A DNA stretch of 64,000 nucleotides, from positions 6,224,616 to 6,288,615 of the forward strand of contig HG738139.1 of the NCBI GenBank assembly GCA_000499405.2, read 5' to 3'. This document shows positions 40,301-52,105 of this stretch, one piece after another. The DNA is from Onchocerca volvulus (taxonomy: Eukaryota; Nematoda; Chromadorea; Rhabditida; Onchocercidae). A program made the position numbers and the translations under genes. A model generated the notes under the pieces. The model searched no databases and was not told the origin of the DNA. It saw only the letters and a list, made by a program, of their open reading frames with translations. Within the stretch, counting starts at the first letter, position 1. Every line of letters begins with the position of its first letter.

Positions 40301-43300
40301 TTGATTTACTCAAAAAAATCAAATATGAAATCTACGCAGAACAAATCATTTATATCAAAATATAACTTCATTAACTATGAAAAAATGAAAAATTAAATGA
40401 TAAAATTTAAAATCGCTAGTATGCTAGTTGTATAAATGATGATCGATACCGCAGCGTGATCTGACGTGACACCGTTTTCCTGCTGCCGATGCGCTAGGAA
40501 ACAGGAATCATCCACAGTACTGGCTTGTCTTGTCAAGGCATTATTGCATGTAGGCGCAATTTTCCCTGTACCATTAACGCACATTGGACTTGGATTTGAT
40601 CCTTCAGGTAAAAGGGATGCGGTGGCGGATACCGTATCGATAGCGTACTGCTGATTGCTATCGCTTAGAGGTGGTGCGGATCGTGGCGGAGGTGGCGGTA
40701 GGGCAATTGGTGGACGACGTGGACGAATGGTAGCAGCAGAATCCACGGACTGATAAAGCCGGGTCGATTCATATACCGACGATGAGGTCGGACTCAGGCG
40801 ACATTCGAAATCGTCATCGTCCAATTCGAACCATAAATCGTCTGTCCTGCAATTAGCATTTTTTCAGCTAACTTTTTGACAGTCATTCAAAGTAACCTAT
40901 GTCTTTCCCTCAAATAGTTATATTGAATAGAAATTAATAAGGATAGCTGTTGCATTTTTGTGCAGCATCTTTTTACTTACGTGTGGGATTGGAAACTTGG
41001 AGAAATAAGCAATAATAAAAAATTAGAAACTAAATAAGTTTTTCAATAAATCATTTCCATTCCTGCCAATCTTCTGGATGCTTCTTCTTGCTCTACTGAA
41101 ATTCCAATATCTTAATGCTCATTGATTTTTTTAGAAATAGCACCAAAAATTAAAACATATCATAATCATCCGAAATCTTAAAAGCTGTAAATAAATCCAA
41201 GGTTAGAGTTTTTAATAAGTCCAAAATCTTCTAAAACTGTGGAAAAAAATTTTCTAACTTTTTAAATATCATCACAGTACAGTATTTTTGCAATAGTTTG
41301 TTCAAAATAAAAATAATTTCACGACACTGAAAAGAATTTAATGAAGTAATGATATTATACGAAGGAATGAACATGAATGCATTGTAATATCATAAAAAAT
41401 AATTGCCACAGAGAAGAGATGATTTTGATAATAACATCTAAAGTAATGAGAAATTCGTAGAACTATTACTAATTTAATTATGATTTTGACAGTTTCTCAG
41501 CTCTTCCTATATTTACATTTGTAAATGTCTTTTGCTGCCAAATCTTTTACATAATTTATAGAGATCAATCGACCGACATATTGTAATTTTTCCATTTTTT
41601 CTACTGATTGTAATAATTTTCATTGCTATAAGATATACGTCATTCATCTGCCAGACCACGATTTCCGAACTCCATATTAATTAGCACACAATCTCGAATT
41701 AAAAAACTTTCCAGTATTATTTGTAAGATTTTTTTTTCAAAAAAAGTCATCTTAATTGTTGCTATCTTTTCAATAATGTGTTACAGTATAGATTATTATA
41801 GCACATGAGGAAAATGTAAAAAGTTGAAATTGAAATTTTCAAAAAATAAGACACTTAAAAGTCATTTAAAAACATAGGATTTACAAGACAATAAAACTTC
41901 TTAAATTTTCCAGCTTATTTGAAAGCTTTGAAATTTAAATCAGACAATTAGAAAAATAATAAAAAATCTTAAATAAAATTTTATGTAAATGAGAATCTTT
42001 TTTAATGAATGTTGAAAATCGAAAAAAAAAACCTGAATTTAGCATGGAAAAAGTTGAAAAATGATGAGTAAATTTCTGGAATTTAGGTAAATAACTGAGT
42101 ACTCATTTTCAATATGTCATCAATTAAATACAAATGATATATTATAGCAAATAATATTGCCTAGAAATGTTATTTTGTTCGTTTATCTGTTGTATCAAAA
42201 GACAATCACACAATGAGTATCAAGATAAAGTAGAAATAATTTTCAGCGAAAAGATACTATCACCTGCAAACCAGCCAAGAGCAAACAGTTTAAAAATCAT
42301 AGACAATAAGGCAATGGGCCAGAGGAAACAATTGAACAGTGGATTTTCTTTGGGTAGTGATATTCGAGTGTGTCTTGCAAACAATTTTGGTTATCATTAT
42401 TAAACGTTCAGTAGTCTGATGTTCCTGATAAAGTATAACATGAAGAATAATAAAAAAAAAGACATGAATGTCCCATATAAATTTTAAGTATGATTTGTAA
42501 CACGCAATAAATTCGACTTGAAAATTCAATCAAGAAATTTGAAATAGGTATTCAATTAAAAAATCCAAACGAATTTGGAATTTAATTTAACGGTTAGAAA
42601 GATCGCTTTGCGATTTTAGGAGAACATCATAAGATGAATGCTTTACACTCAAACTGCATGACTCTAATGATTTAGAACAACTTTCAACAGTTGCTATAAA
42701 ACTTTAGTACTCTTATTTCAAATATTTTCATAGATTTACATACTAATTCTAACAGTGTACTTAAAAAAAATCAATAATTTGTATTTGCATGTACACTGAC
42801 TTGAAACTTAAGATATTCGCAGGATAATCGAGTGACAAGCTAATCCTGTTAACAGCATTGGTATGCTTAATGCCGTTGTTTTAGAAAAAAATGTCCCAAA
42901 ATAGTATTAAATATGTTCACCCATATATTCATCCTTCTTCTACTTTCTCATGCGCAAATAAAGTTCAGTTTTCTGTATTAAAATAGATTAGTAATCCAGC
43001 TTCTTAAGCAAACTTGTCCTTTATTGATAATTAGTAGTCCACATGGACAAAAATGTAAATGTTCATTTATTCAAAATCTTAAATCTCCGAGAGTTCTTAA
43101 ATACGCTCCTTATCTATATTAATTCAAAATCTAATATCTCCGAAAGTTCTAGTCCGTTGCTTTGAAATTTTGACACAACGCTGCTCTCGAACACACACAT
43201 GTTTTTATATACTTTTTATATAAATAAGTTGCTGTAGTTCAATCTGTGGGAAAAAAAAAGAAAGAGCGCACGTTGCTTAAATGGAAGAAAAGAGAAGAGA

Positions 43301-46300
43301 AAGCACATGTTTCTAATGTTGGGGAAAAAATCTGATAGTTTGAAGATACCGCCTCGAAGACACTGATATTGTAGACTGATCGAAGAATCACAACTGGTTA
43401 ACTCAAAAAGCCGCTTTTTATATGGATAATCTTTAGTATAGAGAAGGTTGGTTATCAGGACAAAGCATAAGAAACAGACATTCTTGATGAAAATCAAAAA
43501 ACCAGCTGCTCTTATTTCCTCTTTTGACATGAACAAACAAGCCTCTTCGAGAATTATCTTTCCGAACATTCGACAAAGAGGCAATCCAAAATACAAGCTA
43601 ATATTAGAAGTCAAAGAGGTAATCCATAAATTGTCTCATTTTAAAGTGTGAAAAAGATTGAAATGAGATAAAATAAAGTTGCGGAAAAAATGTTATCACT
43701 GCTTTGCATACCTCACACTTTATTAAAGACAAAAAGTAGGCGTGGTGAGTAGATTCAGTCCGCTCACTTACTTTTATCTGTCACAGATGTGAGAAGCAGA
43801 AAAGTAGAAATATCTATATAAAAATATGCGCCTATTTAATGCAACATTGTGTCAAATTTTCAAAGCAATCGATGAAGAAATTGCAATGTTTTGTGAAGAG
43901 CAATAAGGAGTATTTACATTTTTATAAGATTATTTTCGTACTGTTCTAGGTAATTTCAAAAAATTCAACTTTTAAATTTGGAAGAAAAGATTGAGATGAA
44001 AGCTGAATCGCTTGGAATTAATTTTGAGATAAAGAAGAGAGGATCAGAATGTCTGCCGAAAGGGACTGACTATATAAAAAACAAACTTCTTTCTTATCAT
44101 TCTGTTCTATTAGAGAATCCCCATTATATCATAAATTAAACTTAATGAGGTCGAATCTATCTTATACTTCTATTTCAGTAAAGGAAAAGGAAAAGAAGAG
44201 TAAATTCTAGTGTTGACTATTGATCTCACGAATATAGGTAAGTATTACTACAGGAACATACCCAAACTTTTTTCTACCTCCGCGCTGTTTCTGAAATATG
44301 CCACAAACATAAATGACAGGAAAAAAATTTAAGAAAAAAACAAGTTTCTCGTTTAAAAATATTGAAATAAATGAACTTCTACATCCATCTTTTGCTCTCT
44401 CTTTTTTTTACTTCATTTTTTCCATTTTCTTACTATAATTTGGTTCTAAAAAATCTACAAACATAAATATTTCATAAAATCTGTTGTCTCTGAATAACTT
44501 TTTTTTTTTCTTACGCAACAAGCAGAAGAATTCCATTCTAAATCGCATCACACATATTTGGTAATATCATAAAGGTGACTCATTCTTTTCGGAAATTGCA
44601 AAAATTCCAACTTTTTATTGACACTCTTTGTAAATTATATCATCAAAGCTGCTCTTGCAAGAAAATATTGAGCAATATTCTCGATGAAATTTATTTTTAA
44701 CTCTTCCGACACAAACATATCATTCCCGTCCCTCTTTCTAAGACAGGAAGGAGGAAATTTGCAATGAAGAGATTCAAACTATTGACAAATTGCTGGCATC
44801 TAATAAACGAAATACGAAATGGTAAACTCCCTCAGTGAGATCTAAGAATCAGTCCCGGTGTAATTATTCGCTAAATAATCGGCAGTTCTATTCGTAATCT
44901 ATTCGAAGTGATTTAGTTCATAGAAATCTTTTGAAATAAACAAAATTAGAAAGGTTGTGGATTGAATAATCAATAATAAGCAATTTATGTGTGAGTAAAA
45001 GATCAAGCCCAAAAATGTTAAAATATATATGTCAGACTACTGTTTATATGAAGATTTTCATCACTAAAATCAGAACAAATATAAAATAAAAATCATAACT
45101 GTCTTCCCTCCGTCCTCCAGGAATTTTTTGTTCTTCTTCTGGTCTAACATCAACAAAATAAATCGAGCTGTTATATATTTTTTTCGCTTATAAAATTTCT
45201 TGTATTCTATTCTTCCTCAAATATATACCAATATTTCCATATTTTTTCTTGAATATATATTACTTAAAATAGGAAATTTGTTAAGCATTACCAAATACAG
45301 ACGGATCGATGCATTACGAATTTAAAAAGACAATATGAATCACTTTAGTGAGTGTCAAATAAATGTCAAATATATCAATTTGATTCCATTATAAATGGAT
45401 CAAGAAAAATCAAGCAGATGAATATTTTAGACAAATAATTACTATCTCCGTGTTTCATCCTCAAATTGGTTTTGAATGATATTCAAGTACAATCCGGGAA
45501 TGTACGTATCGAGTGTAATATGATCTCAAAATATGAATATGTCTCGAAAGAATGAAATGCAAGTAATTTTCACATTTTTATAACAACAAGGCTTAATTAT
45601 CTGACAAACTCATCGACTCCTATATTCTAGAAATTTCGGCTACCTTAACTGTGTTCTAATTAAAACAGAAAAAAAAAGTAGAAAAACAGAGATTCAAACA
45701 ATGGATCCAAACAATACTGATAATTCAAAGATCCATCTTTTTTTTTCGCATACCTCAATATTGAGTGTAATGATTTTTAGAATAATTAGCCAATAAATAG
45801 TTTCTGAACTAATGCAACGTTAAATTTGCAAAATTTTTGTGAAAAATTTTCGGCTTACAAGAAAAACTTTTTAATTTTTCGGCGCAAAGTTTCATTTCAC
45901 TTCAGCAACTTATTGGAATCGGTGTTTTAGAAAGGATGAAGTATTTCCCATAAAAATCTGTTTCTCGAAGAGGGATGAATGACTTCGTGAAATTGTGCTT
46001 AAAATAAGAAAGAAAATAGTCTAAGACTACTGAAGCTATTCTACAAGTAATAAGGCTTTTACTGACAGTTCCTATCAAGCACAGATTTGCCGATTGGGTT
46101 TTCTGAAACTTTCTAATGATTGTATTGCAGGTATTATTTTATTACAGGTTGGTCACTAATTATTTCTGCTAACGATCCGTAGTCGAAGATATATTACGGT
46201 ATAATTTCCAACTCTAACAATATTTACTATCAAAAATGTATCAACAATTATTATCCTTATCTCAATCAATTATTTCCGCTAATTTTGACAGAAAGTACCA

Positions 46301-48322
46301 ATGCATAAATTGTCTCTACATTATTAATCCTTCATATCAAACAAATTTGATGTAAAAAAAAAAAAATGGAACGAAAGTCTTCCTTAATTTTCAGAAAAGC
46401 GAAACTCTTACAGTGTTTCGATGCTTGCTTCTTTTTCCAGTTGATAAACGTGACCTGTCATCGTTTGTTGTTGCCGCTTTTCATCGTCAGAAGATCGGGT
46501 TATTTCAGATGGTGATGAGGAATGATGATCTGAACATGAATAATGTGTGCCAACTAAACTGTACATCTGATCATTTTTGAATCTTCTGCTCGATGTTCTG
46601 GCAGTCCAAGTAATAATAATAGGACAGAGAGGTTTTTGTTGCGTTGCAGTAGTAATTAATGGCTCTTAATGATGGCAATAATAGTTTTATTAAAATAATC
46701 AAAATGTCTCATAACGAACAAAACGAATTTTGTTAAATTAAATGGATTAAATTCACACCGATCGTTGACAATGCGAAAATGTGATACAACTAAAGATAAA
46801 GATAGTTTTGATCAATTTTATCTAGACTGAGAGTCTACATTGGCATTAACTGATCATAATAGATATAGTAATCATTACGTCAGCATGATTAAGAGAATTT
46901 CTTTTTTTGCGATGAGGGAAAAAAAGTGGTTTTTGGAAAAAGTACAAGGAACAAATAATATCAACAAGAAAAAAGAAATGAAACTTGTTGGGAAATCTCG
47001 CAGGAAGAACTTGAAACTTTAAAAAATAAGCTAGGTTTAAAATGAGAGTGAAATGATACCACTGCGACTGCTTGTTTATGGGACCTGTGCCGGAAACAAA
47101 TATAAGGTCTGAGCAATCGCTGATCAAAGAATAATTGCGCTCCTCTAACTTGTCATTCTTTGCCTGTTGGGGCATTTTGTCTCGAGAATGCATTGTTTGA
47201 TTTGTAAGCAATTCTTTTCGATCTAGATCATGTTTAGGAATGAGAAGGGAGGTGATTTTTACAAAAAATTTATTCCACCAAGGATAACATGATGAAATCA
47301 AAATGCAAAAAGCATCGCTTTTTTTTTAGAAATTATAATGGTAGCAAGTTGAGAGAGCTGATGTCTCACAGAGAGTTATTAGAGGAAATTTAAACAGTAA
47401 AACAAATTAAAAATAAACGAGAAAATATTTGTCGGAGAAGAGAAAAATGAAAAGAGACCAATGAAAATCAAAAAAAAAAAGTAGAAATACAGCTTTCCGG
47501 CGACAGATGGAACTGGAAGATTATAAATGATGATGTCACTGGCGGTAGCGATGACGATTTGGAAATGGTGCAACGAAAAACTGCTGCAACCACTATCTGC
47601 CGGTCCCTACTTTCAATTCTCTCCATTTTCGGCATGCAACAGAGGAGTGAGAAATCATTAATCGCAATTAGTAGGTTCACTCAACACTAATTACACTAAT
47701 TTTTTTGCGAATTCCTTTCAGGATAATGAATCGCCGGAAAATGTCAAAATGAAATTCAACAATTATCGACTTCTTTTGGCTATAGAAATGAACGGTCAAT
47801 TCGTGAACAGTACAACAATATGCGAAATACAATAATTTATGAGAATGTATCTCTGTAACGGTAATTAATATATTGTTATTAACTTTTTTTTGACTTCATA
47901 AAGGTAAAGACAGATCGATATGTGGACCTTTCAACAATTATAGTTACCTATTTTGACTGAATCTAAGTTCAGTTATGTAAATCTAAAAATGTATAATGAG
48001 TATTATATCTGAATATTGCTGATCATAGACTTCAATTATAATTCTCATTCAATCAGCTTTTAAGATGAAAAGAAATGAATTGTAAGAATACAAGTGATGG
48101 AACAGAATGTACTCTAGTCTCCGTCTACATATCCAATTTCTCATTTCCTATAAAAGTTTGCATTTCTTTTAAATCCCTCGTCTCATCAGTACTACTTTTG
48201 TGATGATTTTTAATGGAAAACAAGGAATAACCATTATTTATCCAAAAACAATTCTAACAGAGAGCAGCCAAACAATAAATCTGAATTATGCTAAGATCAA
48301 TAGCAATATTTGCATATGCAAA

Positions 48323-48359
<37 letters not shown>

Positions 48360-51300
48360 AATATCTGTTCGCGTTGCGACTCCAGATAGTCTATACAAAT
48401 AAAAATGCAAATGTTCATTTGTTCAAAATCTTAAATCTCCGAAAGTTCCTAACCATGTGTCTTATCTATACAAAAACACGCGTCTATTCAAATTCAATGT
48501 TGCATCAAAATTTCAAATCAATCGGTGAAAAACTTGAAATGTTGTACGGAAATGAACAACGAACATTTACATTTTTATTTGCATAGATATATATTTCACA
48601 TAACCCATCTCCAAGCTTATTTTTCCATTATCAAAAATTCATTATCAGACAAAACACAGATGGCATTAGAAGTTCCTTTCCGGAAGTCCACAGAAAAGAG
48701 CGTCTGATACAGTGTCTCATTACCACGAATGACAATGAATAATCAGAACTGGTCTTGGCTGTAAGACAAATTATACAAAAATTATTTATGAAAATTCCTT
48801 CTTTGTATGCACATATCTGTTAGAAAATCAAAAAGAACAAAGCTAAAAGGAAATTCTTGTTGTAGGAAAGATTATTGAAAAAAGAGAAACTATTACATAC
48901 TTCATTATCTCAATTCTAATATTCAGCTTTCTATACAAAGCAGAAATGAATAAAAAATGCTTCAGTCAGCACTGCCTGGAATGAATGGTATAAGTAGAAA
49001 TAAAAATTGATTCGAAGAAATTGACGAAGAAAAACGATTCTAAAGATATCACGGATTGCGATATACATGAACAGCTGTTGCAGAAGAGTGAATTTCATCT
49101 GTTTGTACTTTCAAAAAAAAAAAAAGAAAAAAAAAACTAAACTGTGGCTTCTTTTATATTTTCTAGATTAATTATTAAGTTCCAATATGCAAGCAGAAAT
49201 ATAAGTAAATAGATTTTTCTTCTATAAATGAAGTTTCCACCTGGCCACCATCACGGTTAGATAGCGTTGATAGATAGTGGAAAACTTGGACAGCAAAACC
49301 AGTAGCAACGAGTAGCAAGAGGCAGAAATCATTGATTTCGTATGTGATAAACAAACTATTAAATGAAATACGCTTGGGCTAGCTAAATTTAAAATAACTC
49401 TCCAGCTCGCAATCTGAGTAGCATTGAGTTTATACGAATATAAATCAAAATTCCGACAAATTAAGACTTCAAAAGTTGCTTCTCTTTCCAATAATTATTA
49501 ACCTAAATTATTTCGAATTCTAATTAATTTTGAAAACTACATACATGATATTTTGAGCTTTGCAAAAGCATTTCAAAACTGTTCACCAAAGGGACGAATT
49601 CTATAACAAATGCTATGATTTAGTGATGTTTATCAACTGATAAATGATAGTATTTCAATTGCAATCATTTCGAAAAAATGATAAAATATTTCACGATCCA
49701 GAAGGAACCTATCGTCGAGATGCAGGACGTTATCAAATTATGCTGCAGTGAAAGCGGACATAAGATAAGGCGAAGAGAAAATAGAGAGTGTGGGAAGAAC
49801 AGATACAAAGTATTTTACAAATGCTGTAAGAAGACAAAGAGAATGTATCTCCAAGTTGTCACGTTTAATTAAAATGTTAAAAATCGATAATCAGTCGTAG
49901 ATCGGCACTTTACCAAAAAAGTTGTAAACACAGAGGAAGAGAGAGAGTCAAGAAAATGGAATGATTTGGCTCATAAATTTTAAAAGCAAGAAGCAGTAAA
50001 ACTGACAGACGCCATCATCAGGCTAAGCAATCAAATCGATCCATCGGTGTTTCACAAAACATTCTGTCCCTGCTCAAACATCACTGAGAAACGTTAACTA
50101 ATTCATAATCCAATATTTACATGCTCGTTGTACATATCTTATTAGTGCAACTATAATATTTTTAAAGCCTCAAAAAAGATCAGAAGAAGGGGAAATGAAA
50201 CGGTCAATTGTCGCGGTGAAGTGTGCGCTAGAGAAAAATTGCGAAACTATGCATAAAAATTAGGGGCAGCTAAATGTAAAGTATAAAATGATGGTTGATG
50301 ATATGCTTAAATCAGTTCGGTTCATCATATCATCGAAAATGTCCGCTTCGGTTGTCTGCAATTGCAGTCATGTTGCGCTAAAGATGCTTTATGTTGTACT
50401 GGTTTGCTATTGCAGTTATGTTGCGGCAATGCCAACGGTCACCGGCAAATTGTTCAAGAAGCAAACAGCTGTATTCGAAATAACAAACCCGATTTATATG
50501 GAGAATATCAGAGGAGAAAGAATTCTCTCGATGGTAGAAGATGTGATCAACGAAACGATCGACGAAATATTGAACGGAGTTTATGGTACGGTAGAAAGAC
50601 GTCGACGTATTCGTCGTATGCTCCAGGAAATGCCAACACTGATAGAGCAGCGAAAAAGAAACCGAAAAGCAGATCAACTCAAGACAGTCGCTAATCGTTC
50701 TCATCTGAAGCAATCACTTATCGCATGATTTTAGTGCCTTTCGATTTTGAAAATATAAAGATTTTATGAATGCAAAAATTTTTCAAATTTAAGTCATTTT
50801 TGTGTCTCAATATGAATGCTCATAAAAATTAGTGTAACTAGTATTGCATGCAAATATAAAAAACTGCATTGAAATACAAGAGAGTATTGCATTTTCTATT
50901 ACCTTCATTTCTATCGGAAAAAATGTTGCAGGTGAAAAAGTTAAGTTGCCATATTTCATATGATAGATTATCGGGTACATATAGCAATGAAAACATAAAT
51001 GTATCACTTAATTTTTGAATATGACTTAAGAAAAGTGCTACCAAATTTAAAATATTTATTCACTTACATTGAAATGATAGAATATCGAACTAATAAGAAA
51101 GACTTTGAATTGATTTAAATGTAAGAATTCATTATAAGAATTAAGTTAATTTCGTGAATAAAACCTTTTGAATGTTATTCAATAATTTCATTTCAAATTT
51201 AAATAGAAGAATGAGTATATTTATAAAAAAAAAAAAAAAAAAAAAAAAAGAGCATATAAAAAAATATTTGCCACAACTTGGTATAACTAAAGATGACCTG

Positions 51301-52105
51301 TAATAGTGGATTCGAAAATAATATAAATACTGCAAACTTCCAGGATTAGTATATGGCTAGTAAAGATGTCTTTGAAAACCAGTACCTTCCACATTTGCTA
51401 TATAACCATAGTAAAAATATGAAGCCGATGTACAACGGATGTAGAAATCGTAATTCCAGTTTAAACTTATTTCGAAAATTGAAAGTATTGTTGAAGCTAG
51501 ATCAATTAGATTACTATGCTAATTACTTGTGGAAAATTAAAAATCTAATGGAGAATGAACAACCTTCCTAAAGGACTTTGTCGAGTTTGGCTAACAGAAG
51601 CATCTTGTCTAGATAGTTGATAACGGTCATTTTCCGCAGGACTTACTCGACAATTACCATCTAACAGCGTTACCATACGACGGGATTGACGTTTCGAAAA
51701 ACCCGTATTAGTATTATGCTGAAAAATGATTTCATTTTTTTTCAAAATTTTTTTTTTAATTTCACAAGAAACCTTGTTGAAATTATTACTATGTGAACTC
51801 AATTTTTGGCCCAGTGAAGGGACCGAAAAGTGGCCTCAGCATTTCATAATTTTAGCAGAATGGAATATGGCATAGAATTTGCACTTACACTGGCAAGTTT
51901 GAATTTGTCCTTTGGAGGTAGTGACAAAGGGAAATATGGTTGTGGATCGATGGATGTCATGGATGATGAAGTGATGGTACTTGTGGCGGTGACATTTAAA
52001 CATTCACCGGCAACTGTTGCGCCAGTGCTTGAAGTGGTCAGTTGCCGGGATTGTTGCTGTTGTTCCTCCAAAGTAACCGTCGTCGTTACTATCGCTATTT
52101 TCCGA
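26918..52105 (-). CDS. tir-1: TIR-1/SARM1: ARM-SAM-SAM-TIR NAD+ hydrolase adaptor
   Basis: SARM1/TIR-1 is an octameric, NAD+-sensing enzyme. Its TIR domain cleaves NAD+ and signals upstream of the p38 pathway in nematode immunity and neurons. Exons from the 5' end: 51889 to about 52105, 51564-51718, 46412-46597, 40450-40846, 39021-39125, 38534-38581 (weak), 37026-37172, 36751-36903, 35746-35899, 34912-35101, 34512-34662, 33233-33459, 32459-32570, 30468-30635, 29699-29851, 29315-29522, 29064-29197, 28535-28690, 27847-28062, 27328-27462, 26918-26971. All join in phase, giving over 1140 residues. The N-terminus is Ser/Gln/Pro-rich ([18 protein letters not shown]; a PPPPPP run). ARM repeats follow ([20 protein letters not shown]), then SAM1 ([15 protein letters not shown]), SAM2 ([18 protein letters not shown]) and TIR ([31 protein letters not shown]). 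The catalytic Glu ends DWIHKE (codon 28535-28537). A Ser/Arg/Gln-rich tail follows. ATG 46564-46566 could start a shorter isoform. The true 5' end was not found. Confidence 0.93.
31291..31336. repeat. (AT)n microsatellite in a tir-1 intron
   Basis: Twenty-three consecutive AT dinucleotides lie inside the intron between tir-1 exons 32459-32570 and 30468-30635. Likely length-polymorphic. Confidence 0.95.
33569..33660 (-). pseudogene. Decayed partial duplicate of a tir-1 ARM exon
   Basis: About 110 bp upstream (in the gene's sense) of tir-1 exon 33233-33459, the intron contains a degraded copy of that exon's 5' part and its flanking intron. Shared blocks on the plus strand include GCATA-AAAT-GCCAA, ATGCGTAATAA, TGATGCTA and AGAGCCAATC, in the same order and spacing apart from small deletions (compare 33381-33475). 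Substitutions and gaps destroy the reading frame, so it cannot act as an alternative exon. Direct tandem duplication followed by decay is the simplest explanation. Confidence 0.85.
43047..43925. mobile_element. MITE-like dispersed repeat, copy 1, interrupted
   Basis: The left part (43047-43180) and right part (about 43800-43925) match, in order, the two halves of the compact element at 48392-48590. Shared blocks are AAATGTTCATTTATTCAAAA, TCTTAAATCTCCGA and CGCCTATTTAATGCAACATT. The intervening 0.6 kb is absent from the other copy, so this copy may contain an insertion or the other a deletion. The outer ends are inverted versions of AAAAATGTAAAT. There is no transposase frame. It lies in the tir-1 intron 40847-46411. 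Confidence 0.6.
48326..48356. repeat. (TA)n microsatellite in a tir-1 intron
   Basis: An uninterrupted TA run is flanked by GCAAAATG on the left and ATGCAAATATC on the right. It lies just left of the MITE-like copy at 48392-48590 and may be part of the same insertion. Confidence 0.95.
48392..48590. mobile_element. MITE-like element, copy 2, about 200 bp with terminal inverted repeats
   Basis: The left end reads TCTATACAAATAAAAATGCA followed by AATGTTCATTTGTTCA. The reverse complement of the right end reads TCTATGCAAATAAAAATGTA followed by AATGTTCGTTGTTCA. The ends are therefore inverted repeats of about 35 bp with few differences. The element is short, AT-rich and has no transposase, which fits a non-autonomous DNA transposon (MITE). 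It sits in the tir-1 intron 46598-51563. No clear target-site duplication could be fixed because of the adjacent TA-rich sequence. Confidence 0.7.
49678..49872 (+). CDS. Small cysteine-rich basic reading frame (uncertain gene)
   Basis: A 64-codon frame inside a tir-1 intron, on the opposite strand. Its C-terminal half has a regular cysteine pattern, Cys-Cys, 15 residues, Cys, 10 residues, Cys-Cys (motifs [22 protein letters not shown]), and is very basic. No signal peptide is present in the frame, so a secreted product would need an upstream exon, not found. TGTAAGAAG at about 49823 could be a splice donor. The 146-codon frame at 50288 lies 400 bp downstream on the same strand. I do not recognise the family; the frame may be chance. 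Confidence 0.25.
   Translation: MIKYFTIQKEPIVEMQDVIKLCCSESGHKIRRRENRECGKNRYKVFYKCCKKTKRMYLQVVTFN
50288..50728 (+). CDS. Unrecognised 146-residue protein nested in a tir-1 intron, possible secretory precursor
   Basis: A single uninterrupted frame of 146 codons on the strand opposite to tir-1, in the intron between tir-1 exons 46412-46597 and 51564-51718. It is clearly richer in G and C than the surrounding intron. Starting at an internal Met (codon about 50384), the protein begins [17 protein letters not shown], a plausible signal peptide. Next come a middle part with [20 protein letters not shown] and [13 protein letters not shown], predicted helical, and a strongly basic C-terminal third with dibasic or longer basic runs ([18 protein letters not shown]). 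An AATATA hexamer at about 50751 follows the stop. Basic cleavage-like sites after a signal peptide suggest a processed peptide precursor, but a chance frame is possible. I know no family match. Confidence 0.4.
   Translation: MMVDDMLKSVRFIISSKMSASVVCNCSHVALKMLYVVLVCYCSYVAAMPTVTGKLFKKQTAVFEITNPIYMENIRGERILSMVEDVINETIDEILNGVYGTVERRRRIRRMLQEMPTLIEQRKRNRKADQLKTVANRSHLKQSLIA

Noticed and set aside
43216..43614. Minus-strand 132-codon frame inside the interrupted MITE-like copy
   Set aside because: Hydrophobic, low-complexity translation of AT-rich DNA with no family features; no transposase motifs.
47468..47680. Minus-strand frame containing [19 protein letters not shown]
   Set aside because: No in-phase donor linking it to tir-1 exons; possibly untranslated sequence, but not supportable as coding.
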